57,552 nucleotides of DNA from DATDGX01 sp036521875 (lineage in GTDB: Bacteria > Desulfobacterota > Binatia > Binatales > Binataceae), in assembly GCA_036521875.1 (NCBI GenBank), contig DATDGX010000111.1:1-57552 (forward strand), given 5' to 3'. Below the pieces are notes generated by a model, which was given only the letters and a program-made list of their open reading frames with translations, was not told the DNA's origin and did not search any database. Position numbers and translations under genes: made by a program. Each line of letters opens with the position of its first letter. Position 1 is the stretch's first letter. Shown one piece after another: positions 1-8,072 of the stretch.

Positions 1-6
1 CCTGCA

Positions 7-972
7 TTATGCGTGTGCCGAGGTGACGCGCGTTCCGCCGGTTAGCGTCGCGGCCAGCGCGTTCAGATCGTTGTCGTCGTAATAGTCCATCATAATCCGA
101 CCCGGCGTTTTGCCACGCCGGCGCACGATCCTGATCTTGCGCTTGAGCGCGCGCTGAATGCCGTCGGCCAGCGCGTTCAGGTTCGCGTCGGCGACCGAGC
201 GCGCGCTGCTCGAGTTGCGCCTCCGCCGATGCGCGCTGACAAGCTCCTCGGCGCCGCGCGCCGAAATTTTTCCCGCGACGATTGAGCGCGCCGCGGCAAT
301 CTGCGCCGCGGCGGGCTTGAGCGCCAGGAGTGGCCGCGCCTGGCCAGCGGTCAGCGCGCCGGCGGCTATCATGTCGAGCACCTCGGGCGCGAGCTCGAGC
401 AGCCGAATCGCATTGCTCACGTAGGGGCGGCTCTTTCCGATTCGCGCCGCGACCTCGTCGTGGCTAAGCGCGAACTCGGTGACTAGCCGGTCGAACGCGC
501 GGCCCTCTTCGACGGCGTTGAGCTCCTCGCGGGCGAGATTCTCGACCAGCGACATTTCAAGCGCGGCGCGGTCATCGAGCTCGCGCACGATTACCGGCAC
601 CGTTGCGAGTCCGGCGGCGCGCGCGGCGCGGAGCCGGCGCTCGCCGGCGATTAGCTGGTAGCGCGGGAGCCCGCGCGTGTCGCGGCTAGATTGATCGGCT
701 TCGCGCCGCGCGCCGACGGCATCGGGAGGGGCGGGGCGGACTATCAGCGGCTCGATCACGCCCTGGCTCTCGATCGCTCTCGTTAGCTCCTGGAGCCGCT
801 CGGCGTCGAAGTGAGTGCGCGGCTGGTATGGCCCCGGACTGATCGCGTCGAGCGCGACTGTCGCGATTTGCGCCGCCCCCGGCATGATTTGCGCCGCTGC
901 CGCGGCGCCGTCTTGTGCGACAGTGCTCTCGATAAGCGCGTCGAGTCCGCGTCCCAATGGCTTGCGCATCAT
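7..972 (-). CDS. parB: Chromosome partitioning protein ParB
   Basis: ParB binds parS sites, spreads as a CTP-dependent clamp and works with ParA to segregate replication origins. The N-terminus has the usual KPLGRGLDALI box, followed by the ParB/sulfiredoxin-type domain with GERRLRA near residue 110, and the HTH region containing IGKSRPYVSN. Between IVRP and YQLIAGERR there is an insertion of roughly 15-20 residues compared with typical ParB. I chose the ATG pair at 972/969 because a GAGGAG ribosome site precedes it; a TTG further upstream at 1023 would add 17 residues unlike the family. It follows parA on the same strand, 50 bases downstream, and two parS palindromes lie just upstream of the pair. 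Confidence 0.95.
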   Translation of the reverse strand: MMRKPLGRGLDALIESTVAQDGAAAAAQIMPGAAQIATVALDAISPGPYQPRTHFDAERLQELTRAIESQGVIEPLIVRPAPPDAVGARREADQSSRDTRGLPRYQLIAGERRLRAARAAGLATVPVIVRELDDRAALEMSLVENLAREELNAVEEGRAFDRLVTEFALSHDEVAARIGKSRPYVSNAIRLLELAPEVLDMIAAGALTAGQARPLLALKPAAAQIAAARSIVAGKISARGAEELVSAHRRRRNSSSARSVADANLNALADGIQRALKRKIRIVRRRGKTPGRIMMDYYDDNDLNALAATLTGGTRVTSAHA

Positions 973-1023
973 CCAGCGTGTCTCCTCTCGACTTGTTTCT
1001 CGTCGACTTCTTCTCGCGGTCAA

Positions 1024-1911
1024 TTAGATCTTGTTCGGCAAATCCGCTTCTGCCACTGGCTCGCGCGCAAGAATCTCTGCGGCGAGATTCCGGTAACTGG
1101 CCGCGCCTGCCGATTTACTTTCGTACTCGAGTACCGAGAGTCCGTGGCTGGGGCTTTCCGAGAGCCTCACACTGCGCGGCACCACACTCTGGAAAACTTT
1201 GTCGCCGAAATGCGCGCGTACCTCCGCCGCGACCTCGTGGCTCAGGCGATTGCGCGAGTCGAACATGGTGAGCACCAGGCCTTCGATTTCGAGCGCGGGT
1301 TGCAGCGCGATGCGGACCTTCTTGATCGTCGCGAGCAGCGAGCGGAGCCCCTCCAGCGCGTAGTACTCGCATTGCATCGGAATCAGGACCGAGTCGGCGG
1401 CGACCAGCGCGTTGAGAGTGAGCAACCCCAACGACGGCGGCGTATCAACTAGAACGTAGTTATATTGTTCGTGCGTCAATCCCAGTAACGCACGAAGCCG
1501 GCGCTCCCGTCCTTCCATCGTGGCGAGCTCGATTTCCGCGCCGACTAGGTCGCCTCCGGAAGGAGCGAGGGAGAGCATTGGGCGCACGAGACGGATTATT
1601 TCTGCGAGCGGAACGCCAGAGACGAGCGCTTCATAGATGGTCTGATGAGGCGCAGCGGGCGCCGGCGACGCTGCGGATGCCGACTGATTCGAGGTGGCCG
1701 CGAGCTCGGATCCGTTAGCTGGATTGGCGTTTTCGGAGTGACTGGCAACGGCCGCGTTCGCGGTGAGACCCGATGTGGCATTGCCCTGCGGATCGAGATC
1801 GACCAGCAGTACGCTGCGGCCCAACTCGGCGAGCGCGAACGCGAGATTGATCGCCGTGGTAGTCTTGCCGACGCCGCCTTTTTGATTGGCTATCGCGATT
1901 ACCCGCCCCAC
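1024..1911 (-). CDS. parA: Chromosome partitioning ATPase ParA/Soj
   Basis: This is a deviant Walker-type ATPase that binds nucleoid DNA and moves ParB-parS complexes. The N-terminus shows the deviant Walker A box NQKGGVGKTT, followed by VLLVDLDPQGNAT, and later the Walker B-like VLVDTPPSLGLLT. An unusual Ala/Ser/Asn-rich insertion of about 35 residues follows LDPQGNATSGL, making the protein longer than the usual ~260 residues. A GTG at 1911 (VGRVIAIANQ) fits the family start and has GAGGTG upstream; a GTG at 1932 is possible. It is the first gene of the parA-parB pair, with a parS site 40 bases upstream, so autoregulation by ParB is plausible. Confidence 0.94.
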   Translation of the reverse strand: MGRVIAIANQKGGVGKTTTAINLAFALAELGRSVLLVDLDPQGNATSGLTANAAVASHSENANPANGSELAATSNQSASAASPAPAAPHQTIYEALVSGVPLAEIIRLVRPMLSLAPSGGDLVGAEIELATMEGRERRLRALLGLTHEQYNYVLVDTPPSLGLLTLNALVAADSVLIPMQCEYYALEGLRSLLATIKKVRIALQPALEIEGLVLTMFDSRNRLSHEVAAEVRAHFGDKVFQSVVPRSVRLSESPSHGLSVLEYESKSAGAASYRNLAAEILAREPVAEADLPNKI

Positions 1912-1950
1912 GACCCGCACCTCGACGCCCACGCGATCTCGGATACCGGC

Positions 1951-1966
1951 CGTTTCACGTGAAACG
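1951..1966. promoter_or_regulatory. parS site 1 (ParB binding palindrome)
   Basis: The 16-base sequence CGTTTCACGTGAAACG is a perfect palindrome matching the bacterial parS consensus TGTTTCACGTGAAACA apart from the outermost bases. It lies just upstream of parA, between parA and rsmG, the expected location. Confidence 0.93.
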
Positions 1967-2055
1967 AATGATCACGTGAGCCGGTAAGCTTCCACCATTA
2001 AACGCGCGCGCGCGGGATAAATCAAACGCCGCTGCCCATTTAGTGCACGTGTCGC

Positions 2056-2760
2056 CTACGACTTGCGCCAGGTAGCGAGCACACGATTCACCGTGCGGTC
2101 GTTGTGGATCAGCGAATATTTCGACTGAACGCAATCGCCAAACCCAACCGCTGCAGCGTCCTCAGGTTCGAGCATCTGAGCTTCGCTCACATATCGAAGC
2201 GCTAGACCGCCCGGCTTCAGCACCGCGTGCGCGAGCGCGAAAAAGTCCGAGCCGCCGACCGCGCGCTCCACGACCAGGTCATACTCTTTGCGCATGTCCG
2301 GCGCACGGGACTGCTCGACGCGCGCGTTGACGAGGCCCATCTCGGCGATCGCGAAACTGAGGAAGCTGGCGCGCTTGCGCCGCGACTCCATCAGAGTGAA
2401 ATCCGCTTCGCACGCCGCGGCGAGAATCAGGCCGGGAAAGCCGGCGCCGCTACCGATATCGAGGATCCGTTGTCCGCTGTCGAATACGCCCGCGAACGGA
2501 CCGGGATCGTCGCCGAGGGCGAGCACCAAGGGCATGAGGCTGTCCATCACGTGAAAGGCGATTTCGACCGGGTCGCGCGGTCGCGCCGTGAGGTTGCTCT
2601 TGGAGCCCCACAGGGCAAGTATGGCGGCGAAAGTCTCGATTCGCGCACCGATAGCTGGGATGCGCTCCGAAATGCCCGGCGTATGTTCGACGTCGTTGCG
2701 GACTTGCGCCGCGATACGCCGCGCATCTTCCGGGGACACCACCTTGCGCTGGCGTTTCAA
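2056..2760 (-). CDS. rsmG: 16S rRNA (guanine527-N7)-methyltransferase RsmG (GidB)
   Basis: RsmG methylates N7 of G527 in 16S rRNA using S-adenosylmethionine. The Rossmann SAM-binding segment ILDIGSGAGFPGLILA is at about residues 131-146 and is followed by FTLMESRRKRASFLS, both diagnostic of the GidB family. The N-terminal half contains the family pattern NLTARPRDPVEIAFHVMDSL. At 234 residues the protein is of normal length. It lies between mnmG and parA on the same strand, as in the widely conserved mnmG-rsmG-parA-parB order. A parS palindrome sits directly upstream of its start codon. Confidence 0.95.
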   Translation of the reverse strand: MKRQRKVVSPEDARRIAAQVRNDVEHTPGISERIPAIGARIETFAAILALWGSKSNLTARPRDPVEIAFHVMDSLMPLVLALGDDPGPFAGVFDSGQRILDIGSGAGFPGLILAAACEADFTLMESRRKRASFLSFAIAEMGLVNARVEQSRAPDMRKEYDLVVERAVGGSDFFALAHAVLKPGGLALRYVSEAQMLEPEDAAAVGFGDCVQSKYSLIHNDRTVNRVLATWRKS

Positions 2761-2768
2761 TTTACAAT

Positions 2769-2784
2769 TGTTTCACGTGAAACG
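2769..2784. promoter_or_regulatory. parS site 2 (ParB binding palindrome)
   Basis: The sequence TGTTTCACGTGAAACG matches the parS consensus at 15 of 16 positions. It lies in the short gap between the rsmG start and the mnmG stop codon, about 800 bases from parS site 1, giving a small parS cluster next to parAB. Confidence 0.93.
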
Positions 2785-2833
2785 AGGCGCTGCGATCCTT
2801 CAGCACACGGGGCACACCGCAGCTGGTCAACAC

Positions 2834-4690
2834 TTACTGCCCCATTCTGATGTGAACTGCGATGATCGAGACCGCCGCAGGCGTGATTCCCGGCATCCGG
2901 GCCGCCTGGCCAAGCGACTGCGGCCGCGCGCTGGAGAGCCGCTCGCGCACTTCGTTGGACAGGCCGCCGACCCCGTGAAAGTCGATCCAGTCGGGGATGA
3001 CCGTGTCCTCGAGCCGTTTGTAGCGCTCGACCGCTTCGGCTTGCCGCTTCACGTAGCCGTCGTACTTGATTTCGATTTCCAGCTCGGCGGCCTCGTCGAT
3101 CGAAAGCGCCTGCTCGAGTCCCGCCATCGCGGTTACGCTCGAGTAGGAAACCTCGGGCCGCTTCAGCAACTCGGCAGCACGGATTGAATGCGAGATCGCG
3201 GCCGAACCGCACTCCGCGAGGATCGTGTTGACCCGGTCGCTCGCGGCAACGTTGGCGGTGCCGAGGCGGGCAATTTCGGCCGCGACGTTGGCGGTCTTCG
3301 CGAGCACGCGCGCGCCTGCGGCGGAATCGAGGAGCCCAAGGTCCACGCCGATCCCTGACAGCCGCCGGTCCGCATTGTCCTCGCGCAGCAGCAGGCGGTA
3401 CTCGGCGCGCGAGGTGAACATTCGATATGGCTCGCCGCCAATTCCGCGCGTCACCAGGTCGTCGACCATGACCCCGATGTAGGCCTGGTCGCGCCGCAGC
3501 ACGAGCGGCGCCCGGCCGCTCACCTTCATCGCGGCGTTGATTCCCGCGATGAGTCCCTGCGCTGCTGCCTCTTCATAGCCAGTAGTGCCGTTGAGCTGGC
3601 CCGCGAAAAAAAGTCCGCCCACCAGCCGGGTTTCGAGCGACGGATTGAGTTGCGTCGGATCGGAAAAGTCGTACTCGATCGCATAGCCGGGCCGCATGAT
3701 CTCGGCGCTCTTAAGCCCCTTGATCGAGCGCACCATCGCTATCTGAACGTCGAGCGGCAGGCTGGTCGAGAGGCCATTGGGGTAGACCTCGACGGTGTCG
3801 AGTCCCTCGGGCTCGAGGAAAATCTGATGACGCTCCTTGTCGCGAAAGCGCATCACCTTGTCCTCGACCGACGGGCAGTAGCGCGGGCCGCGGCTCCGGA
3901 TCACCCCGGAGTAAATCGGCGAGCGATCTATCCCGCCGCGGATAATCTCGTGAGTCGTGGGATTGGTGAAAGTGAGATGGCAGGGGACCTGCTCGCGCGC
4001 GATACGCTGGGTGCGAAACGAGAACGGCGGCGGCGGCTCGTCGCCGGCAATGGAATCGAGCGCGGAATAATCAATCGTGCGCGAGTCGAGGCGCGGGCAG
4101 GTTCCCGTCTTGAGGCGGCCGATTCGAAAGCCGAGCTCCTCGAGATGGCCGCTGAGGCCCATCGCGGCGAAATCGCCGGCACGGCCCGCCGAGTAGTTCC
4201 TGAGTCCGACGTGGATAAGGCCCTTCAGGAATGTCCCCGTCGTCAGCACTACCGTCGGGGCTTCGAAGACCTCGCCGATTTGGGTCTCGACGCCGCGCAC
4301 CGCGCCGTCCGCGACTATCAGGCGCTCGACGCTCGCCTGGCGAATCATCAGATGCGGCGCTGTCTCGAGCACGCGTTTGCTGCGCGCGCGATACGCCGCT
4401 TTGTCGGCCTGCGCCCGGCGCGCGCGCACCGCGGGACCCTTGCGAGTGTTGAGGAAGCGGAACTGGATGCCGGTCTCGTCGATCGCGAGGCCCATCTCGC
4501 CGCCGAGCGCGTCGATCTCGCGCACCAGGTGTCCCTTGCCGATTCCGCCGATCGCGGGATTGCAGGACATCTGGCCGATATGATCGAGGTTGAGCGTCAG
4601 CATCAGGGTGTTGGCGCCCATCCGCGATGCCGCGAGCGAGGCTTCGATTCCGGCGTGTCCGGCGCCGACCACGATGACGTCGTATTTCAT
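2834..4690 (-). CDS. mnmG: tRNA uridine-5-carboxymethylaminomethyl modification enzyme MnmG (GidA)
   Basis: MnmG is the FAD-binding partner of MnmE; together they modify wobble uridine U34 of several tRNAs. The start MKYDVIVVGAGHAGIEA contains the dinucleotide-binding GxGxxG. The family signatures SCNPAIGGIGKGHL (about residues 45-58) and GGLFFAGQLNGTTGYEEAAAQG are present, and the C-terminal MnmE-interaction region is complete. I chose the ATG at 4690, because a longer reading to 4741 adds 17 residues that precede the canonical N-terminus. The gene precedes rsmG with a 73-base gap. An AT-rich stretch just upstream (about 4755-4795) may hold its promoter. Confidence 0.97.
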   Translation of the reverse strand: MKYDVIVVGAGHAGIEASLAASRMGANTLMLTLNLDHIGQMSCNPAIGGIGKGHLVREIDALGGEMGLAIDETGIQFRFLNTRKGPAVRARRAQADKAAYRARSKRVLETAPHLMIRQASVERLIVADGAVRGVETQIGEVFEAPTVVLTTGTFLKGLIHVGLRNYSAGRAGDFAAMGLSGHLEELGFRIGRLKTGTCPRLDSRTIDYSALDSIAGDEPPPPFSFRTQRIAREQVPCHLTFTNPTTHEIIRGGIDRSPIYSGVIRSRGPRYCPSVEDKVMRFRDKERHQIFLEPEGLDTVEVYPNGLSTSLPLDVQIAMVRSIKGLKSAEIMRPGYAIEYDFSDPTQLNPSLETRLVGGLFFAGQLNGTTGYEEAAAQGLIAGINAAMKVSGRAPLVLRRDQAYIGVMVDDLVTRGIGGEPYRMFTSRAEYRLLLREDNADRRLSGIGVDLGLLDSAAGARVLAKTANVAAEIARLGTANVAASDRVNTILAECGSAAISHSIRAAELLKRPEVSYSSVTAMAGLEQALSIDEAAELEIEIKYDGYVKRQAEAVERYKRLEDTVIPDWIDFHGVGGLSNEVRERLSSARPQSLGQAARMPGITPAAVSIIAVHIRMGQ

Positions 4691-4793
4691 GTTGGCTGCC
4701 GAGGTCGACGCGATTATGACGCGGCGCGGCGCGGCGCGCAAAATGCGACGGGCGACCAGGTTGATACTTATGCTACATTTAGTAGTATTGTCC

Positions 4794-4999
4794 TACTCAC
4801 TCGCGCGACGCCGGCGGTGGGACGCGCGTTCTCCTACTTGCATTTCCGCCGGCGACGGCGGGACGGGCGCTCTTCTACTCGCATTGTCGCCGACGACGGC
4901 GAGACGCGCGCCTCTCCTGATTGCTAGCGCATTGTCGCCGACGGCGAAACGCGCTCTCCTCCTTGACGGCGCGTTGTCGCCCAGGCGAGCGCGCTCGGC
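4794..4999. repeat. Array of degenerate ~42-48 bp tandem repeats
   Basis: Between mnmG and the tRNA gene lie four to five imperfect units, each built around a segment like CATTGTCGCCGACGGCGAAA followed by a CGCGCTCTCCT-like stretch. Units begin near 4794, 4839, 4882, 4930 and 4972. Each unit contains a GC-rich inverted segment (GTCGCCGACGGCGA type) that could fold locally. No convincing gene is seen in any frame over 4691-5050. The function is unknown; it may be mnmG leader RNA or non-genic repeat expansion. Confidence 0.55.
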
Positions 5000-5050
5000 T
5001 CTGGTCTTGCGCGCCTCGAAAACGGACGCGATAATCGCGCCTCCCCGGTG

Positions 5051-5128
5051 GGACGCATAGCTCAGCCTGGCGAGAGCACTTGCCCAACATGCAAGGGGTC
5101 GCAGGTTCAACTCCTGCTGCGTCCACCA
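5051..5128 (+). tRNA. tRNA gene, anticodon AAC by position (tRNA-Val-like), C33 in place of U33
   Basis: The sequence folds as a full cloverleaf with an encoded CCA end. The acceptor stem is GGACGCA/TGCGTCC, the D stem GCTC/GAGC with loop AGCCTGGCGA, the anticodon stem CTTGC/GCAAG with 7-base loop CCAACAT, the variable loop GGGTC, and the T arm GCAGG-TTCAACT-CCTGC. All stems pair perfectly. By position the anticodon is AAC (Val), but position 33 is C instead of the nearly invariant T, and A34-type valine tRNAs are rare in bacteria. The isoacceptor call is therefore tentative. The arms resemble bacterial tRNA-Val(GAC) genes as I remember them. It is transcribed opposite to the flanking mnmG and mnmE. 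Confidence 0.8.
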
Positions 5129-5196
5129 GATTCCTCTCGCCATTCGAGCCGAACTCATCTGATGCCGCGACATTTCGCGCTCAGCGCGCGCGCGAA

Positions 5197-6669
5197 TCAT
5201 TTGCCGATGCAGAACTCGCGGAACACCGCGTCGAGGATGTCCTCGGCGCCGACCTCGCCGGTGATCTGGCCGAGCGCGTCGGCGGCGGCGGCGACGTCGA
5301 CCGCGACGATCTCCGGCGGCATCATCGCGAGCGCGCCGTGCCGCGCCGCCTTCAGCGCCTCGAGCGCGCGCGCCAGCGCCTCGCGATGGCGCTCGCGCGA
5401 GATGGCGATTCCCTCGCTCGCGGCCGTGCCTCCGGCCGCGGCCGAGCCCGTGGCCGCGATCGTGGCCGTCGACATCGTCATGATCGTTTCGATCGCGCGC
5501 GTCAACTCGGCGCGCAACTCGCCGACACCCTCGGCGGTTAGCGCCGAGAACGGCAGTATCGGCATCCCGAGGCCGCTGTCACGCAGCTTCGCAGCGCCCG
5601 TCACGGCGGGAAGGTCGCTCTTGTTGAGAATCGCGACACCGGCGCGTCCCGCCGAGAGGCGGATGACCTCGGCATCTTCACCCGCGAACGGCCGCGAAGC
5701 GTCGAACACCGTAATCATCAAGTCGGCGGCGGCGAGCGACTTCATGGTCCGCTCGATACCGATTTGCTCGACTATGTCGATCTCGCCGTAGACCGCGCTG
5801 TCGCCACCGTCCGCGCCGACGGCGCGCAGGCCGGCGGTGTCCTGCAGCACCAGCGGATACGGGCCGAGCTGAATCGAGTCTTCGATCACGTCGCGGGTGG
5901 TGCCGGGAATCGGCGTGACGATTGCGCGCTCGGTGCCGAGCAGCAGATTGAGGATGCTCGATTTCCCGACGTTGGGTTTGCCGGCGATCACGGCGCGCGC
6001 GCCGTCGCGCATCAGGCGTCCGCGCGCGAAGCTGTCGTGCAGGAGCGCAACGTGCCCAATGAGCCGCTCGAGGTCGCCGGCTATCTGATGACGCGAGGGC
6101 AGGTTCAAGTCTTCGTCGGAGAAATCGATCTCGACCTCGAGATGCGCGCGAATCGCGATGACCTCCGCGCGCATCCGCTCGACGCGCGCCGCGAGCGCTC
6201 CGGTGAGCTGCGCGAGCGCCTGCTTGAGCGCGCTTTCGCCGCGCGCCGCGACCAGGTCGGCAACCGCTTCGGCCTCGGTCAAGTCGATGCGGCGATTGAG
6301 GAACGCGCGGCGGGTGAACTCGCCCGGCTCGGCCATCCGCGCGCCCGCGGCAGTCGCGAGCGCCACGACGCGGCGCACCAGGTAGATTCCGCCATGGCAT
6401 TGCAGCTCGGCGACGTCTTCTCCAGTGAGGCTCGCCGGCGCCGGCATCACGACTGCGAGCGCGCGATCGACGAGCGCGCCGCTCGCGGGATCGATGATGT
6501 CGCCGAGGCCGAGGCGGCGCGCGGCGAGCTTGCGGCCGCGCGCGGCTGGAGCCGGGCGCCAGATCGTATAGAGGATCTCGAACGCGCGCGGGCCCGAGAG
6601 GCGGACTATCGCGACGGCGCCCGGTCCGGGCGGCGTCGCGGGCGCGACGATGGTGTCCTGGACGTACAT
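5197..6669 (-). CDS. mnmE: tRNA modification GTPase MnmE (TrmE)
   Basis: MnmE is the GTPase partner of MnmG in U34 modification of tRNA. It opens with the N-terminal tetrahydrofolate-binding domain (DTIVAPATPPGPGAVAIVRL) and has the central helical domain. The G domain carries GKPNVGKSSILN (P-loop, about residues 230-241), DTAG, and NKSD. It ends in the family-specific FCIGK, whose cysteine is required in E. coli MnmE. At 490 residues it is slightly longer than usual because of an Ala/Gly/Thr-rich insertion near residue 400. The first ~24 codons and upstream region recur twice further right (see repeats at 7733 and 9893). Confidence 0.97.
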   Translation of the reverse strand: MYVQDTIVAPATPPGPGAVAIVRLSGPRAFEILYTIWRPAPAARGRKLAARRLGLGDIIDPASGALVDRALAVVMPAPASLTGEDVAELQCHGGIYLVRRVVALATAAGARMAEPGEFTRRAFLNRRIDLTEAEAVADLVAARGESALKQALAQLTGALAARVERMRAEVIAIRAHLEVEIDFSDEDLNLPSRHQIAGDLERLIGHVALLHDSFARGRLMRDGARAVIAGKPNVGKSSILNLLLGTERAIVTPIPGTTRDVIEDSIQLGPYPLVLQDTAGLRAVGADGGDSAVYGEIDIVEQIGIERTMKSLAAADLMITVFDASRPFAGEDAEVIRLSAGRAGVAILNKSDLPAVTGAAKLRDSGLGMPILPFSALTAEGVGELRAELTRAIETIMTMSTATIAATGSAAAGGTAASEGIAISRERHREALARALEALKAARHGALAMMPPEIVAVDVAAAADALGQITGEVGAEDILDAVFREFCIGK

Positions 6670-6757
6670 CGGACAATCAAGGGTAGCATCGGAGATAGCG
6701 CCCGCCGAAGAGTACGGCCCCGATTTGATTCCGAGAGGTGAATTCCAGGCGGTCAGC
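6604..6757 (-). repeat. mnmE 5'-end repeat, copy A (functional)
   Basis: This copy spans the first ~22 codons of the intact mnmE and about 88 bases upstream of its start. It shares near-identical sequence with copy B (7733-7880) and copy C (9893-10019), all in the same orientation. Similarity to B extends further upstream (to GAGAGGTGAATTCC), while similarity to C extends slightly further into the coding side. The gap 6758-6910 shows no other feature. Confidence 0.85.
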
Positions 6758-6910
6758 TTTCTACAGAAGCATCAGCGATCGCGTGACCACGCCGCCGCGA
6801 AATTTGTTCAGTTCAGCGGAGGAGTTCAGCGCGACGCTTCTACATGAGATACGTACTGTCGCAAGTGTACTTGTTCCTTTTTGTCGGCTCAGGACCATCG
6901 AGGAGTTCTG

Positions 6911-7465
6911 TCAGCTCTGGCGTTGAGCGCGTGTCCGTGACGTTCGCTTGGTCGAGCGGTGTCGGAGCGCGTTGGGCATCCCGTCATGTGGTCCCAAGCG
7001 GTGTTTCGGAACGTCTCCCCACCATTCGCTCCTCGGCAAGTCGTTGCGGCGTTGAGGATGGAGGGGATAGTAGATCCGGTTGTCGCGCTTTGAAGCCTCG
7101 CCTCCCACCAGCAGCAAGGCGTCATGCTCGCCGTTATTTATGAAGCAATGGCAAATGCCGGTCCCGGCAGGGAAGGCTGCGAAGTCTCCGGGCCGCATCG
7201 CGTGGGGAAAGCCGTCTATCCAGGCGTCAATCTCACCCTCGAGAACGTATACAAACTCTTCCTCCTTCTCCTCGGCGTGAGGCCAGGAACTTCGCTCTCC
7301 CGGCGCCAATCGCATCAGGTTCACGCCAATCTTGAGGAGCCCCGCAGCTCTCCCAATGCTCCGTTGAGAGCCGGTGTATTCGTCGCTGTTAGGGTACTGG
7401 TGGCGCGTCTCGGGAACTGACGCGGCAGCAATTATGAATGGGGGTCTTTTGGGGCGATTCCTCAT
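6911..7465 (-). CDS. Cupin domain protein
   Basis: This is a predicted small single-domain cupin, a beta-barrel metal-binding protein of unknown substrate. Visible are an N-terminal cupin motif around SSWPHAEEKEEEFVYVLEGE (histidine and glutamates as likely metal ligands, about residues 60-80) and a second motif ending PAGTGICHCFIN. Between them lies the usual DGFPHAMRPGDFAAFPAG loop. I chose the ATG at 7465 (MRNRPKRPPF); a GTG five codons upstream is possible. The gene sits alone between copies A and B of the mnmE 5'-end repeat, suggesting it arrived by insertion. The specific enzymatic function cannot be told from sequence. Confidence 0.82.
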   Translation of the reverse strand: MRNRPKRPPFIIAAASVPETRHQYPNSDEYTGSQRSIGRAAGLLKIGVNLMRLAPGERSSWPHAEEKEEEFVYVLEGEIDAWIDGFPHAMRPGDFAAFPAGTGICHCFINNGEHDALLLVGGEASKRDNRIYYPLHPQRRNDLPRSEWWGDVPKHRLGPHDGMPNALRHRSTKRTSRTRAQRQS

Positions 7466-7745
7466 GCCCTGCTGTAACACAGGCAGAGAACGGAATGGAG
7501 GCTATGCGTCGCGAGTCCGTCCTATTACACGGCTTGCTTGGCTCGTGGGGCGGTGCGCGTGCACTGGTATCCGAGCCTTTGAGCACAGCGAGTTCGCGAT
7601 CACGGACACGGAGCCGGTCCTCGGCCAGGCGGGCGCGATGCAGCAGCGACAGGGTCTCGGTTGCGAGATTGCGCTTGTCGATCCGCAGTTGCCGTATGAT
7701 GGTTCGCAGTTCAGCGTTGTTCGCTTCGAGTCGATGGTCGCGACC
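7389..7745 (-). pseudogene. Possible remnant encoding an Arg/Leu-rich coiled-coil segment
   Basis: One minus-strand frame stays open from about 7745 to 7389 and encodes a helical heptad-like stretch (HRLEANNAELRTIIRQLR, then LATETLSLLHRARLAEDRLR), followed by sequence of no clear character. It has no proper start and its left part overlaps the cupin start in another frame. It abuts mnmE-repeat copy B, so it may be a gene fragment carried to this junction. I do not recognise a family. The rest of the 7466-8072 stretch holds repeat copy B and nothing else I can support. Confidence 0.25.
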
Positions 7746-7880
7746 GCGCCCGGTCCGGGCGGCGTCGTGGGCGCGACGATGGTGTCCTGGACGTACATCG
7801 AAGAATCAAGGTTAGCATCGGAGACGGCGCCCGCCGAAGGGTACGCCTCGATTTGATTCCGAGAGGCGAATTCCGGGCAG
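7733..7880 (-). repeat. mnmE 5'-end repeat, copy B (truncated)
   Basis: Reading on the minus strand from 7798, the sequence encodes MYVQDTIVAPTTPPGPGAVA, nearly identical to the start of intact mnmE, and then diverges completely. The ~80 bases upstream of the start are also conserved with copy A. It lies between the cupin gene and the Rieske oxygenase gene. Confidence 0.85.
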
Positions 7881-8072
7881 CTGTTTAGCGTTTATGGGTG
7901 CTGAGTGGCGATCGCTGGATTTGCAGCACCGGTCGCGGTCGTGAAGGTCGCCTCAGTCCGATCCTGTTCCGGGTACCAAGATTCATACGGTCCAGCGAAA
8001 AGCATCCGGCCGCCAGCGCGCGGATGAGTCCACCACGGCTGGCGCCCGTGGAATAGCCGAAAGCGACGACTA

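Noticed and set aside
811..1452. Long plus-strand open frames opposite parB, parA and many other genes
   Set aside because: High-GC sequence keeps antisense frames open; these products are Arg/Ala-rich, lack family motifs and lie opposite well-supported genes.
4794..4999. CRISPR array
   Set aside because: The units are degenerate, contiguous and without unique spacers of regular length, and no cas genes are present.
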